Numbered from the stretch's first letter, positions 32,941 through 41,609 are shown. The stretch is DNA of 62,116 nt from Deltaproteobacteria bacterium (GCA_025353585.1 JANXOM010000390.1:1-62116); one strand, 5' to 3'. Notes: a model not told the origin generated them from the sequence alone. Translations and numbers: made by a program.

Positions 32941-34815
32941 CTACCACTCCGTCTCGCCGCGCTTCTCCCACGGCAGGCTCTGGTCGATCGTCTCGGCGAA
33001 CTTCTTCTCGAGGTCGGCGCGCTTCCGCTCGGTGCCGCTGACCTGATCGCGCAGCTGGACGGTCAGCGCCTGCGCGTCGCGCAGCCGGTCAGCGAACGGC
33101 GAGACGGCCTCGAGGACGAGCCCGGTGACGGCGCTGACGAGCCGCTGGTGCGCGAAGCTGATCGCGCGCAGGGCCTTCGCCTTGACCACATCCGTCGCGC
33201 TGATCTGGTGGACGCTCGACGCCGTCATGATCCGCGCCTGATCGAGCGCGTCGAACAGCGGCATGATCCCGCTGTCGTCGACGGTGCGGACGCCATAGAT
33301 CTCGCGCGCGGCGAGCACGGCGCTCGAGAAGTGACCGCCGTCGTCGCTCGAGATCGCCTGCAGCGCCGTGAGGATCTGCTTGACCGCCTCGGCGCGGGGC
33401 GGCGTGCGCGCGCGCGCGATGGTGAGCACCTTCTCGATCGCGCTGATCGTCTCGGGGCTCACGCCGCCGGGGTTCGTCATCACCCGGTCGGGGCGCATGA
33501 ACGGGATCGTCTGCTGCTCGACGAACTCGCCGCTGTTCGTCGTCTCCTCGAGCGGCGGCAGCACGTCGATCGTCTCTTGCATCGCGCCGTGGAGCGCGAT
33601 CAGCTCGCCGTCGATGTGGCGCAGGCGCTCCGCGAGCAGGCCGCCGAGCGCGAGCTCCGCCACGACGAGCGCGCGGCTGACGGCCACGTCGATGAGGAAG
33701 CCGAGCGGTGGATCGGCGGCGCGGATCTCGTCGACGACGCTGCGCGCGCTCATGCCGAGGATGTCGATCATCCCGCGGAGCGGCGCCCACTCGCCGCCGC
33801 GCTCGAACCAGCCGCCCGCGAGGTTCTGCGCGAACGTCCACACGTTGACCCCGGTCGACTTCTCGAGGTCGTGAAAGATCGCCTGGCACAGCGACAGGGC
33901 CACCAGGTCGAGCGCCTCCTCGGCGTCGAGGCCGCGGACGATCGGGTTGCGCGTCAGGCCGCGCTCGCGCGCGATCTGCAGGAAGCGCTGGCGGCGCTGC
34001 CACCACGCGAGGGCGCCGCTCGTGCGCACGACCTGCGTCGAGGTCGGCGGGGCCGGCGGGGCCTCGATGACGATCGCGCTGACGTTGTCGCCGCCGCCGC
34101 CGCGCAGCGCGAGCTCGATCAGATCGCGCGCGACGTGCTCCGGGGCATCGCCGGAGCCGAGCAGGTACTGGATCGCCTCGGCGGAGGCGTACCCGTAGAG
34201 ACCGTCGGAGCACAGGAGCATCCGGTCGCCGGGTCGCAGCTCGATCTCGACCACATCCACGCGCGTCTCGGGGCGCGCGCCGAGGTTCCGCGAGAGCACG
34301 TTCTTGTACGGGTGGCGCTCGGCCTCGTCGAGCGAGAGCAGGCCCTTGTCGACGAGCTCCTCGACGATCGTGTGGTCGCGCGTGAGCGCCTGGAGGCGGC
34401 CGTTGCGCAGCAAGTACGCGCGGGAATCGCCGACGTGCGCGACGATCGCGCGCGTGTTGTCGACGATCATGCACGCGACGGCGGTGGTGCCCATGCCCGC
34501 GTGGTCGCGGTTGGCCTGTGACGCCGAGAACACCGCGTGGCAGCCGTGCTGCAGCGCCTGCTCCAGGAGCGACTTCGGATCCATGCCGCGGCGATGGGCG
34601 ACGTAGCTACTGATGGCATCGCGCGCCGTCTGCGACGCGACGTCGCCCGCGTTCGCGCCGCCCATGCCGTCGAACACGGCGTACAGGTTGCGCTCGGGCT
34701 CGACGACCATCGCGTCCTCGTTCGTCGTGCGGACCTTGCCGACGTGCGAGTCGCCGGCCACGCGCAGCCCACCCGTCGAGACGGTGCGTCCATCGAGCGG
34801 GGGCTGCGTGGTCAC
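32941..34815 (-). CDS. PP2C Ser/Thr protein phosphatase with a long helical C-terminal region
   Basis: A 624-residue protein. Residues 15-255 are a complete PP2C (PPM) phosphatase, with motifs TNEDA, VFDGMGGANAG, GTTAVA, AHVGDSRAYLLR, LTRDHTIVEEL, LLCSDGLYGY and GGGGDNVSAI. All metal-binding Asp are present, so it should remove phosphate from Ser/Thr residues and oppose kinases such as those in this window. The remaining 370 residues are a mainly helical region that I do not recognise, ending in a coiled coil rich in Arg and Glu. That size is unusual, since most bacterial PP2C enzymes are about 250 residues. The GTG start overlaps the TGA of the upstream gene. Confidence 0.93.
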   Translation of the reverse strand: MTTQPPLDGRTVSTGGLRVAGDSHVGKVRTTNEDAMVVEPERNLYAVFDGMGGANAGDVASQTARDAISSYVAHRRGMDPKSLLEQALQHGCHAVFSASQANRDHAGMGTTAVACMIVDNTRAIVAHVGDSRAYLLRNGRLQALTRDHTIVEELVDKGLLSLDEAERHPYKNVLSRNLGARPETRVDVVEIELRPGDRMLLCSDGLYGYASAEAIQYLLGSGDAPEHVARDLIELALRGGGGDNVSAIVIEAPPAPPTSTQVVRTSGALAWWQRRQRFLQIARERGLTRNPIVRGLDAEEALDLVALSLCQAIFHDLEKSTGVNVWTFAQNLAGGWFERGGEWAPLRGMIDILGMSARSVVDEIRAADPPLGFLIDVAVSRALVVAELALGGLLAERLRHIDGELIALHGAMQETIDVLPPLEETTNSGEFVEQQTIPFMRPDRVMTNPGGVSPETISAIEKVLTIARARTPPRAEAVKQILTALQAISSDDGGHFSSAVLAAREIYGVRTVDDSGIMPLFDALDQARIMTASSVHQISATDVVKAKALRAISFAHQRLVSAVTGLVLEAVSPFADRLRDAQALTVQLRDQVSGTERKRADLEKKFAETIDQSLPWEKRGETEW

Positions 34816-35282
34816 GAGCGCCCGACCTCGCGCTCGCGGTCAGCGAGGACCTTCCACTGCTCGATGCGCGCGGTGAGCTCGTCGGCGATGAGGTCGTTGA
34901 CCGCGCGGGCGGTGCTCGCGGTGACGCGGGTGAGCAGGAGCGTCAGCTCGGCCCCCTCGGCGGTGCCCGCGCCCTCGTCCTGGGCGACCTGGGCGGCGGT
35001 GTCGCCGATCGCGACGAGCATGCCGAGGACGGCGCCCGGCCCCTGGGCCTCGGCGGCGCGCATAGCGAGGAACGTGTGCAGGAACGCGCGATGGAGGCCG
35101 AGGTCGCCCGTGGCGATGTAGTTGCCGAGGTGATCGAGGACCGCGCCGATCTGCGCGCGGGCGGTCTCGTCGTCGAGCCGGGCGAGGGACGGATCGAGGG
35201 TCACCCGCAGCTCGAGCAACCGCTCCAAGATCTTCGGACGCAGACCGTCGTAGGCCCGGGCCAGCGGCGGCACCGTCGACAT
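34812..35282 (-). CDS. small helical protein, first gene of the PP2C operon
   Basis: A 156-residue helical protein with IGAVLDHLGNYIATGDLGLHRAFL and a long stretch of aliphatic helix (LTLLLTRVTASTARAVNDLIADEL). The pattern is reminiscent of the helical N-terminal sensor domain of RsbR-type regulators. I infer a regulator of the phosphatase made from the same transcript (GTGA overlap). The start is ATG 35282, 7 bases after TACCAT; an in-frame ATG at 35315 would place the promoter inside the gene and is less likely. Confidence 0.7.
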   Translation of the reverse strand: MSTVPPLARAYDGLRPKILERLLELRVTLDPSLARLDDETARAQIGAVLDHLGNYIATGDLGLHRAFLHTFLAMRAAEAQGPGAVLGMLVAIGDTAAQVAQDEGAGTAEGAELTLLLTRVTASTARAVNDLIADELTARIEQWKVLADREREVGRS

Positions 35283-35289
35283 CCCGCAG

Positions 35290-35299
35290 ATGGTACCTT
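35290..35299. promoter_or_regulatory. symmetric bidirectional promoter
   Basis: ATGGTACCTT holds TACCAT leftward (7 bases from the ATG at 35282) and TACCTT rightward (14 bases from the ATG at 35314). The hexamers share the central TA. Confidence 0.5.
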
Positions 35300-35313
35300 G
35301 GTTTTCGCTCGCC

Positions 35314-36084
35314 ATGCAGCCCGCCGCACGCGTCCGCGAAGGTCGGGTCCTCGTCGTCGATGACGAGCCGATGGTCCGCGAGACGCTCGGCCAGGTCCTC
35401 GCCGAGGAGGGTTACGTCGTGGATCTCGCCGTGGACGGGGCCAGCGCCCTCGCCTGCGTCCATAACGCGCGGCCGGACGCGATCCTGCTCGATCTGATGA
35501 TGCCCGGCATGAACGGGCGCCAGTTCCTGTCCGAGCTGCGCGCGGACGCCGACTACGCCCAGGTCCCCGTACTCCTCATGACGGCGGTGCACGGGATGAG
35601 CGTGAACCTGGCGGCCGTCGGCGCGAGCGAGCTCGTCGAGAAGCCGTTCGACGTCGACGATCTGCTCAACAAGGTGGCGCTCGCGGTCTATCGGTCGCGG
35701 GACGCGCTCGTTCCGGAGCGGCCGCCGACGCAGCCGGTGCCGTTCGTCTCGGTGCCGCCGCCGGGGAGCGAGGGCGATCGCGGGGCCGTCGTGGTGGTCG
35801 AGCGCGATCGCGCGCGGCTCGCGGAGCTCGACCTGGCGCTGTCGGCGCGGGGCTACACGGTGGTGTCGATGACACGGGCGTTGGTGCAGGTCTCGCGGCT
35901 CGCCCGGGCGCTGCGGCCGCGCGCGATCCTCGTCGATGCGACCAGCGATGGCGCGACCGACGTGGTGCGCGAGCTGCGCGCGGACGTGGACGCGCGCGAC
36001 ATCCCGCTGCGCGTGTTCTCGCGGGCCGACGCGAGCAACGCGGACCTGGTCGCGTTCGTCGACTCGCAGGCCGTGCGGCCGTGA
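35314..36084 (+). CDS. tandem receiver-domain response regulator without output domain
   Basis: A 256-residue protein. Residues 8-128 are a standard receiver: acidic pair VVDDE, phospho-acceptor in ILLDLMMPG, Thr in LLMTA and Lys in VEKPFD. After a Pro-rich linker, residues 155-256 form a second receiver-like domain (VVVVERDRARL, AILVDATSDG) that keeps an Asp but lacks the Lys-Pro strand, so it is degenerate. No DNA-binding or enzyme domain follows, so it probably acts by protein contact in a phosphorelay. Its stop overlaps the GTG of a small zinc-ribbon membrane protein. It diverges from the PP2C operon. Confidence 0.85.
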   Translation: MQPAARVREGRVLVVDDEPMVRETLGQVLAEEGYVVDLAVDGASALACVHNARPDAILLDLMMPGMNGRQFLSELRADADYAQVPVLLMTAVHGMSVNLAAVGASELVEKPFDVDDLLNKVALAVYRSRDALVPERPPTQPVPFVSVPPPGSEGDRGAVVVVERDRARLAELDLALSARGYTVVSMTRALVQVSRLARALRPRAILVDATSDGATDVVRELRADVDARDIPLRVFSRADASNADLVAFVDSQAVRP

Positions 36085-36311
36085 TCGGCGACAACCCCGT
36101 GGTGGTCGTGGTGGTGGTGCTCGCGGTGGCGGCGTTCCTGTACATGCGGCTCTCCCGCGGGCGGGACCCTCGGCGTTGCCCGCAGTGCAACCGCCTCGTC
36201 GTGGACCTGCGCTCGACGGGCACGGACATCACATGCGACCACTGCGGCACCGAGCTGCACCGCGCCGCCGACGGCACGCTGTCGCGCCGCGCGTCCGTTA
36301 CTTCGCCGTGA
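36081..36311 (+). CDS. small membrane protein with a zinc ribbon
   Basis: A 76-residue protein. Residues 6-22 are one transmembrane helix (VVVVVVVLAVAAFLYM). The cytosolic part carries two CxxC knuckles, CPQC and CDHC, separated by 18 residues, the spacing of a rubredoxin-like zinc ribbon. The GTG overlaps the stop of the tandem receiver gene, so it is translated with it and may be its membrane anchor. Its 3' end overlaps the OmpA-like gene tail to tail by 14 bases. Confidence 0.75.
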   Translation: MIGDNPVVVVVVVLAVAAFLYMRLSRGRDPRRCPQCNRLVVDLRSTGTDITCDHCGTELHRAADGTLSRRASVTSP

Positions 36312-37224
36312 TCCGTTTCGGATAGAGCACGATCTCGATCCGGCGGTTCAGCGCCTTGACCGTGCGCGACAGCGGCCGGTACTGGCCGAACGCGAGCGCG
36401 GCGAGGCGCGCGGGATCGATCTTCGCCACGTCCTGCAGGTAGTGCACGACCTGCAGCGCACGCGCGGCGGACAGCTCCCAGGTAGTCTGGAACCGCACGC
36501 CGGGCGGCGCGGGCGGCGGACCTCTGGTTGGTTTCTTGGCCGGCGGTGGCAGCGCGACGATGCTCACCTGGTTGTCGGTGTGGCCCTGGACCCAGACCTG
36601 TCTGTCGGGGAGGTCGCGGAGCGCGGTGGCTACCTTGTCGAGCACGGCCTTGCCGACCGGCGTCAGCTGATCGTCCCCGACGTTGAACAGCACCTTGTCC
36701 ACGAGCTGCAGGTGGATCTCGTCGCCCTCGGTCGACACCGAGCCCTGGCTCTTCTCGACGGTCGCGCGCAGCTTCGTCTCGACGTCCGCGGCGTCCTTCG
36801 CCTTCTGCTCGGCCTTCTGCTCGGCCTCGCTCGCCTTGCTCGCCAGCTCGCTCTTCGCCGCCTCGGCGTCGCGGATCTGCGCGGCCGCGGCCTTCGCCTT
36901 GACGGCGGCGGCGTCGAGATCGGTCTGCAGCTCGGCGGCGTGCGCCTTCGCGGACGCCGTGGCCGTGACCTGCGCGGCGAGCTGATCGGCCAGCGCGCCG
37001 AGCTGCGCATCGGGTGCGATGACCGGGCGCGCGCAGAACCCGAGCACGACGCCCGCGATCCCGACCGCCGCGCCGCCGAGCAGCCACTTCGCGCGTCCTG
37101 CACCACCGCCCGTGTTTCCGGCCGATTTCCGAATCCGAACATCGCTGTCACGGCCACCGCTTTTCGGCACCGGGAGCGGCGGATAGACCGCCACGCCGCT
37201 GTCATCCGATCCCGCGCGCGACAT
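36298..37224 (-). CDS. OmpA/MotB-family peptidoglycan-binding protein
   Basis: A 308-residue inner-membrane-anchored protein. After a cytosolic N-terminus comes a single transmembrane helix near residues 48-65 (LLGGAAVGIAGVVLGFC). A long Ala/Lys/Glu coiled coil fills about 75-150. Residues 160-305 are the OmpA-C domain (VLFNVGDDQLTPVGKAVLDKVA, WVQGHTDN, ELSAARALQVVHYL, LAFGQYRPL, LNRRIEIVLYP), which binds peptidoglycan. The layout matches MotB-like spacers or gliding-type wall anchors. No motA is adjacent. The ATG at 37224 follows TATCCT by 8 bases and is preferred to a GTG at 37242. Confidence 0.88.
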   Translation of the reverse strand: MSRAGSDDSGVAVYPPLPVPKSGGRDSDVRIRKSAGNTGGGAGRAKWLLGGAAVGIAGVVLGFCARPVIAPDAQLGALADQLAAQVTATASAKAHAAELQTDLDAAAVKAKAAAAQIRDAEAAKSELASKASEAEQKAEQKAKDAADVETKLRATVEKSQGSVSTEGDEIHLQLVDKVLFNVGDDQLTPVGKAVLDKVATALRDLPDRQVWVQGHTDNQVSIVALPPPAKKPTRGPPPAPPGVRFQTTWELSAARALQVVHYLQDVAKIDPARLAALAFGQYRPLSRTVKALNRRIEIVLYPKRITAK

Positions 37225-37232
37225 CGCCGCGA

Positions 37233-37238
37233 AGGATA
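37233..37238 (-). promoter_or_regulatory. -10 hexamer of the OmpA-like gene
   Basis: TATCCT on the minus strand, 8 bases before the ATG at 37224. Confidence 0.35.
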
Positions 37239-37307
37239 GCACCGTCGAGGGTGCCGCCCGTGGGCACGACTGTGTAAGGTAGGAGCTTCAACTTCGGAGA
37301 GAGTGCT

Positions 37308-38321
37308 GTGTCGAAGAAAATTCGCGCCGAGTACATCTGGATCGATGGTCAGAAGCCCACCTCGAAGCTGCGCTCCAAGACGAAGATCGTCGACGGCCCG
37401 GTGAAGAAGGTCGAGGAGCTGCCGGACTGGGGCTTCGATGGCTCCAGCACCAGCCAGGCCGAGGGTCACTTCAGTGACTGCCAGCTCAAGCCGGTGAAGA
37501 TCCTCCGCGATCCGCTGCACGACGAGCACGACCTGCTCGTCCTCTGCGAGGTCTTGAACGCCGACGGCACCGTGCACGCGAGCAACCAGCGCGCGCGTCT
37601 GCGGGCCCTCGAGGCGAAGTACGCCGACCAGGACGTCTGGTTCGGCATCGAGCAGGAATACACGTTCTTCGACGGCAACCAGCCCCTCGGCTGGCCGGAG
37701 CGCGGCTTCCCCGCGCCGCAGGGCGGCTACTACTGCGGCGTCGGCAGCGACGAGGTCTTCGGCCGCGATGTCGTCGAGGCGCATGCCACGGCGTGCATCG
37801 AGGCGGGGCTGTCGATCGTCGGCACGAACGCGGAAGTGATGCCGGCACAGTGGGAGTTCCAGATCGGGACGCTCGGCCCCGTCGCCATGGGTGACGAGCT
37901 GTGGCTCGCGCGCTGGCTGCTCTACAGGATCGGCGAGGAGTACGGCGTCAGCGCGACGCTGCACCCCAAGCCGATCAAGGGCGACTGGAACGGCGCCGGC
38001 GCGCACACGAACGTGAGCACGAAGGCGACCCGCGCCGATGGTGGCATCAAGGTCATCGAGGCGATGTGCGAGAAGCTGCGTGGCCGTCACGAGTCGCATA
38101 TCAAGGTCTATGGCGCGTTCAACGAGGAGCGCCTCACGGGCAAGCACGAGACGTGCTCGATCCATCAGTTCCGCTACGGCGTCTCGGATCGTGGGGCATC
38201 CATCCGCATCCCGATGGCGACGGCGAACGCCGGCAAGGGCTACTTCGAGGACCGCCGACCGGCCGCGAACGCCGACCCGTATGAAGTTTGCGCGATGATC
38301 GTCGAAACGATCTGCGGCTAG
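37308..38321 (+). CDS. glnII: glutamine synthetase type II
   Basis: A 337-residue enzyme that makes glutamine from glutamate, ammonia and ATP. It is of the short eukaryote-like type (GSII), not the 470-residue GlnA type. This is shown by length and by IRAEYIWIDG, LPDWGFDGSST, WFGIEQEYT, GTNAEVMPAQWEFQIG, HPKPIKGDWNGAGAHTN and FEDRRPAANADPY. It has no adenylylation loop of the GlnA type. The start is GTG 37308 after a GGAGAG Shine-Dalgarno sequence; TAAGGT lies further upstream. It stands as a single gene between divergent and unrelated neighbours. GSII is found in some myxobacteria as well as rhizobia and actinomycetes. Confidence 0.96.
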   Translation: MSKKIRAEYIWIDGQKPTSKLRSKTKIVDGPVKKVEELPDWGFDGSSTSQAEGHFSDCQLKPVKILRDPLHDEHDLLVLCEVLNADGTVHASNQRARLRALEAKYADQDVWFGIEQEYTFFDGNQPLGWPERGFPAPQGGYYCGVGSDEVFGRDVVEAHATACIEAGLSIVGTNAEVMPAQWEFQIGTLGPVAMGDELWLARWLLYRIGEEYGVSATLHPKPIKGDWNGAGAHTNVSTKATRADGGIKVIEAMCEKLRGRHESHIKVYGAFNEERLTGKHETCSIHQFRYGVSDRGASIRIPMATANAGKGYFEDRRPAANADPYEVCAMIVETICG

Positions 38322-38334
38322 CGAGCGGCGCTGC

Positions 38335-38340
38335 TAGGGT
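38335..38340 (+). promoter_or_regulatory. -10 hexamer of the deacetylase gene
   Basis: TAGGGT lies 6 bases before the ATG at 38347. Confidence 0.35.
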
Positions 38341-38346
38341 CGCCGC

Positions 38347-39072
38347 ATGCGCGGAGTGCCCTGGCTAGCTCTCGTCGTGACCGCGAGCGCGTGCGGCGAC
38401 AACCTGAAGGAGTCGCTGGACTACGTCTACGACGCCGACCCGGTGGTCTGCGGCGAGCCGTTCGACGACTACCTGGTCGAGCCGAACTTCGAGCGTATCC
38501 AGGCGCGGATGCAGATCGCGGCCGACCACGGCTGGGTGCTGAACCTGTATGCGCACAGCCCGACGGAGACGGTCAGCCTCGACGCGCTCGAGCGCGTACT
38601 GACGATGATCGACGACGCGCATCTGTCGTATGTGACGTACGAGACGCTCGCGAACCTACCGACCCGTGGCAGCGCCGGCGTGGCGCTCAGCTTCGACGAC
38701 CACAGCGTGGGGACGTGGTACGCGCACCAGGATGTCCTGCTCGCGCACCACGCGACGGTGTCCTACTTCGTCTCGGAGTACCCGAACATGACGGCCGAGG
38801 AGCACGCGCAGCTCCAGGAGATCGCGGCGATGGGGCACGTGATCGAGAGCCACACCGTCAATCACTACAATGCGGTCGAGTACGAAGCGGGCAGCGGCGT
38901 CCAGGCGTACGTCGACAACGAGGTCGTGCCCGAGATCGAGGCGCTGCGCGCCGACGGCTACAACCCGACGGCGTTCGCCTACCCGTTCGGCTCGCGCGAC
39001 GACGCGCTCGACGAGGCGATCTTGCAGCACACGGCGATGGTGCGCACGACGCCCGGCCCCTGCCCGCGCTGA
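38347..39072 (+). CDS. polysaccharide deacetylase (NodB fold) lipoprotein
   Basis: A 241-residue exported enzyme. The signal MRGVPWLALVVTASAC gives Cys16 as lipid anchor. The NodB domain shows motif 1 LSFDDHSV (the second Asp binds metal), motif 2 ESHTVNH (two metal His) and motif 3 AYPFGSRDD. It should remove acetyl groups from a cell-surface polysaccharide or peptidoglycan. The protein is short, with no segment after the last core strand (MVRTTPGPCPR). The stop lies only 4 bases before a palindromic repeat element, so the natural C-terminus may have been trimmed or the element may have landed just behind the gene. Confidence 0.85.
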   Translation: MRGVPWLALVVTASACGDNLKESLDYVYDADPVVCGEPFDDYLVEPNFERIQARMQIAADHGWVLNLYAHSPTETVSLDALERVLTMIDDAHLSYVTYETLANLPTRGSAGVALSFDDHSVGTWYAHQDVLLAHHATVSYFVSEYPNMTAEEHAQLQEIAAMGHVIESHTVNHYNAVEYEAGSGVQAYVDNEVVPEIEALRADGYNPTAFAYPFGSRDDALDEAILQHTAMVRTTPGPCPR

Positions 39073-39076
39073 GCGC

Positions 39077-39329
39077 GGGGGACGGTGTAGTACCTGTCAA
39101 CCGGACCGCCGAAACTTACTCAATGAATTCAATGACTTAACTGGGGACGGTGTAACACCTGGCACCTGGTCCCCGAGGACCGCCGGTCGCCGCCTCGAGC
39201 GACGTGTCCGAGCGCCGGACAACGAGCGACGGAGAGCAAGTGGACAGGTGTGACACCGTCCCCAGTCAAGTATCGGAGATCGCAGTTAAAATTTTTACAG
39301 GGGGGGTGACAGGTACTACACCGTCCCCC
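39077..39329. mobile_element. palindromic repeat element 1 (REPIN/MITE-like)
   Basis: The outer arms GGGGGACGGTGTAGTACC.. (39077-39099) and ..GGTACTACACCGTCCCCC (39307-39329) are a perfect 23-base inverted repeat. A second, inner pair (39136-39164 and 39242-39270) shares ACTGGGGACGGTGT and CACACCTGTC-like ends with few mismatches. Each half thus holds two direct copies of GGGGACGGTGT about 65 bases apart. About 77 bases lie between the inner arms and contain no gene. Such GGGGACGGTGT...ACCTGTC motifs are, to my knowledge, found near IS200-like REP transposases in other bacteria; no transposase is present here. Confidence 0.75.
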
Positions 39330-39335
39330 CGTCGG

Positions 39336-39905
39336 TTAGTTGGAGGCGGTGGCGCCGGGGGCGGCGCTGCCGGCCTCGACGGGAGCGCCGGCCGGGAACG
39401 TCCAGGACTCGTCGCCGACGGTCAGCGACTTGGTCGCGGCGGTGACCGTGGCGTTGTTCGGCGCGCAGCCCTTGTAGTCGACGGCCCAGATGGCGGTCTG
39501 GGCGTTGTAGCCGCGGTTGAAACAGCTTCCGACCTTCGCCGCGTGCCCCTTGGTCGCGTTGATGTAGCCCCCCTCGCCCGCGTCGTTCGCGATGCGGAAG
39601 CCCTCGCTGCGATTGCTCGTCGGCTCGCCGACCCAGCCCGAGCTCGCGGTGATGTGCTTGTGCTGCTCGACGCAGATCTCGGCCGTGCTGACCGAGACGG
39701 TGAGCTTGTCCTCGAACGGCCAGATGCTGCAGTCGGCCTCCGACGCGCCGCTGACGTCGCCGCTCTTGGTGAGCTCGATCGGCTGGCCGCTCAGGAGCGG
39801 GTTGTCGACGATGCGCGGCTTGGGCGTCATCGCGTGCATCATGGCGGTGCAGGCGCTGGTGGCGAAGATGGCGGCGACGAGGACGGCAGCGAGAGGGGTA
39901 CGCAT
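39336..39905 (-). CDS. lipoprotein of unknown function
   Basis: A 189-residue exported protein. The signal MRTPLAAVLVAAIFATSAC gives Cys19. The mature part has a few Cys (DCSIWPF, AEICVEQ, GSCFNRG, KGCAPNN) that could form disulfides and ends in an Ala/Pro/Gly-rich tail. I recognise no family. The ATG at 39905 follows a GGAGCTCC Shine-Dalgarno-like sequence. It lies 72 bases downstream of the kinase gene in the same direction, so it may be co-transcribed with the thrS-sigma-kinase group. The 3' end is 7 bases from repeat element 1. Confidence 0.7.
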   Translation of the reverse strand: MRTPLAAVLVAAIFATSACTAMMHAMTPKPRIVDNPLLSGQPIELTKSGDVSGASEADCSIWPFEDKLTVSVSTAEICVEQHKHITASSGWVGEPTSNRSEGFRIANDAGEGGYINATKGHAAKVGSCFNRGYNAQTAIWAVDYKGCAPNNATVTAATKSLTVGDESWTFPAGAPVEAGSAAPGATASN

Positions 39906-39977
39906 GTCAGGAGCTCCGGATCGTTGGTTCCAGGTCCGGACGGACCGCGGTCGCGCGGAGTCGCACGCCCGCACCAA

Positions 39978-41609
39978 CTATCTGCAGGCGCCGGGCAGCT
40001 CGCTCGGATTGTCGATGGCGGGGACCAGGGCGCCCGCCTCGTGGAGCGCGGCGCGGCCCTCGGCGCAGCGCCCGCCCTCGCCGAGGCAGCGCGCGATCTC
40101 GGCCAGGATCGTGGCCGCCACCACCCGTGCCTGTGGGTCCGCCGCCGCCGCGGCCAGCGCGCGCGCCGGCACCAGGTAGCCGGCGCACGCGTCGGCGTCC
40201 GGTCGCAACATCACGAGCTGCCGCGACAACCGGTGCGCGCGCGTCGCGGCCTCGTCGGGTGGGCAATACAGATCGGCGTCGGTCTGCGCGGCGGCGACCG
40301 GCGTGCCGTGGGCGGCGTAGGAAGCGGCGAGCCGAGCCGTCCCCGCTGCGCACGCGTCGCCGCCGGCGAGCATCTGGCAATGCGCGCGCGCGAGCTCGGC
40401 TTGCTCGGCCGGCGTCGCTGGGTCCAACCGCTCGAGCACGGCGGCGCACGTCGCCGGATCGCGATGCCGCATCGCCACGGCGACCTCATCGAGCGTGGCG
40501 GCCGACGCCGCCGGGCCACGCAGCCCGAGCCCGAGCGCGACCGCGCCGACGATGCCGACAACGACCGCGACCACCGCGGGCCGCCCCGGACGCCGGCGCG
40601 GCGTCGTCACGACGGGCGCGAGCGGCGCCTCCGGGGCCGAGATCGCGGCGAGCCGATCCGCGAGCGCCGTCATGTCGGCGTGGCGCGCCGCCGGCTCCAG
40701 CGCGAGCGCACGCGCGAGCACCGCCGCCAGCTCGTCGAGCCCGTCCTCGTGCGGTCGCCGCTCGCCGAGCCACGCACCCAGCGCCGCCGCCGTCGCGCCG
40801 CCGTCCGGCCGCCGCCCCGTGATGCCCTCCCCGAGCGCGATCGCGAGCGAGTACTGATCGCACCGCGCGTCGACCGCGCCGCCGCCGCGCTGCTCCGGCG
40901 CCATGTACGCAGGCGTCCCCGCCACGTGCCCCGCCGCGGTCACCGTGGGGGCGACGGCCCTACCATTCGTCACCGTCACCACCGCATCACGGGCCTCCGC
41001 GCTCGCCACCGCGAGCCCGAAGTCCGCCACGCGCACGCGCCCGTCCGCGCCGACGAGCAGGTTCGCCGGCTTCACGTCGCGATGCACGAGGCCGAGCGCG
41101 TGCGCCGCCGCGAGCCCGCGCGCCGCCTGCACGTAGAGCCGCACGACCGCGCGCCAGTCCGCGCCCGGTCCGCCGCGGCTCGCCAACGTGTCGCCCGCGA
41201 CGAGCTCCGTCGCCAGATAGACCTCGCCCGCCTCCTCGCCGACGTCGTACACCGCGAGCACGTTCGGGTGCGCGAGCCGCGCCAGCGCCCGGGCCTCCCG
41301 CAACAACCGCGCGCGCTGCCACGGATCCTCGGCGTGCTCCGGCCGCACGCGCTTGATCGCGACCTCGCGCCGCAGCGCCGTGTCCCACGCCGCCCACACC
41401 TCGCCCATGCCGCCCGCCGCGATCCGCCGATCGAGCTCGTACCCGGCGAACGTCGCACGCGCGGCCGGCGCCGCCGCGCCGAGGCCGCCGACCACCGCCG
41501 CGCACTTGTCACACCCGTCCACGTGCGCCTCGAGCGCCGCGAGCGACTCGGCGCCGAGCGCGCCTTCGACCATGCGCACCAGCTCGTCGTCGGCAGGGCA
41601 CGCCGTCAC
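39978..41609 (-). CDS. zinc-finger Ser/Thr protein kinase, partner of the sigma factor
   Basis: A 543-residue membrane kinase. Residues 1-45 hold an anti-sigma-type zinc finger (LEAHVDGCDKC, His-x3-Cys-x2-Cys). The Hanks kinase domain spans about 58-320: GGMGEVW, AIKRV, HRDVKPANLL, DFGLAVA, APEQRGG. A transmembrane helix follows near 343-363 (VVAVVVGIVGAVALGLGL). The C-terminal 180 residues are helical, Ala-rich and Cys-containing, TPR-like, and would face the periplasm. The GTG overlaps the stop of the sigma-factor gene, so sigma factor and kinase are coupled. The zinc finger suggests that the kinase itself holds and releases the sigma factor. Confidence 0.92.
   Translation of the reverse strand: MTACPADDELVRMVEGALGAESLAALEAHVDGCDKCAAVVGGLGAAAPAARATFAGYELDRRIAAGGMGEVWAAWDTALRREVAIKRVRPEHAEDPWQRARLLREARALARLAHPNVLAVYDVGEEAGEVYLATELVAGDTLASRGGPGADWRAVVRLYVQAARGLAAAHALGLVHRDVKPANLLVGADGRVRVADFGLAVASAEARDAVVTVTNGRAVAPTVTAAGHVAGTPAYMAPEQRGGGAVDARCDQYSLAIALGEGITGRRPDGGATAAALGAWLGERRPHEDGLDELAAVLARALALEPAARHADMTALADRLAAISAPEAPLAPVVTTPRRRPGRPAVVAVVVGIVGAVALGLGLRGPAASAATLDEVAVAMRHRDPATCAAVLERLDPATPAEQAELARAHCQMLAGGDACAAGTARLAASYAAHGTPVAAAQTDADLYCPPDEAATRAHRLSRQLVMLRPDADACAGYLVPARALAAAAADPQARVVAATILAEIARCLGEGGRCAEGRAALHEAGALVPAIDNPSELPGACR

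Noticed and set aside
39077..39329. CRISPR array or simple terminator
   Set aside because: There are only two nested inverted pairs with unequal spacers, no regular repeat-spacer unit and no T run.
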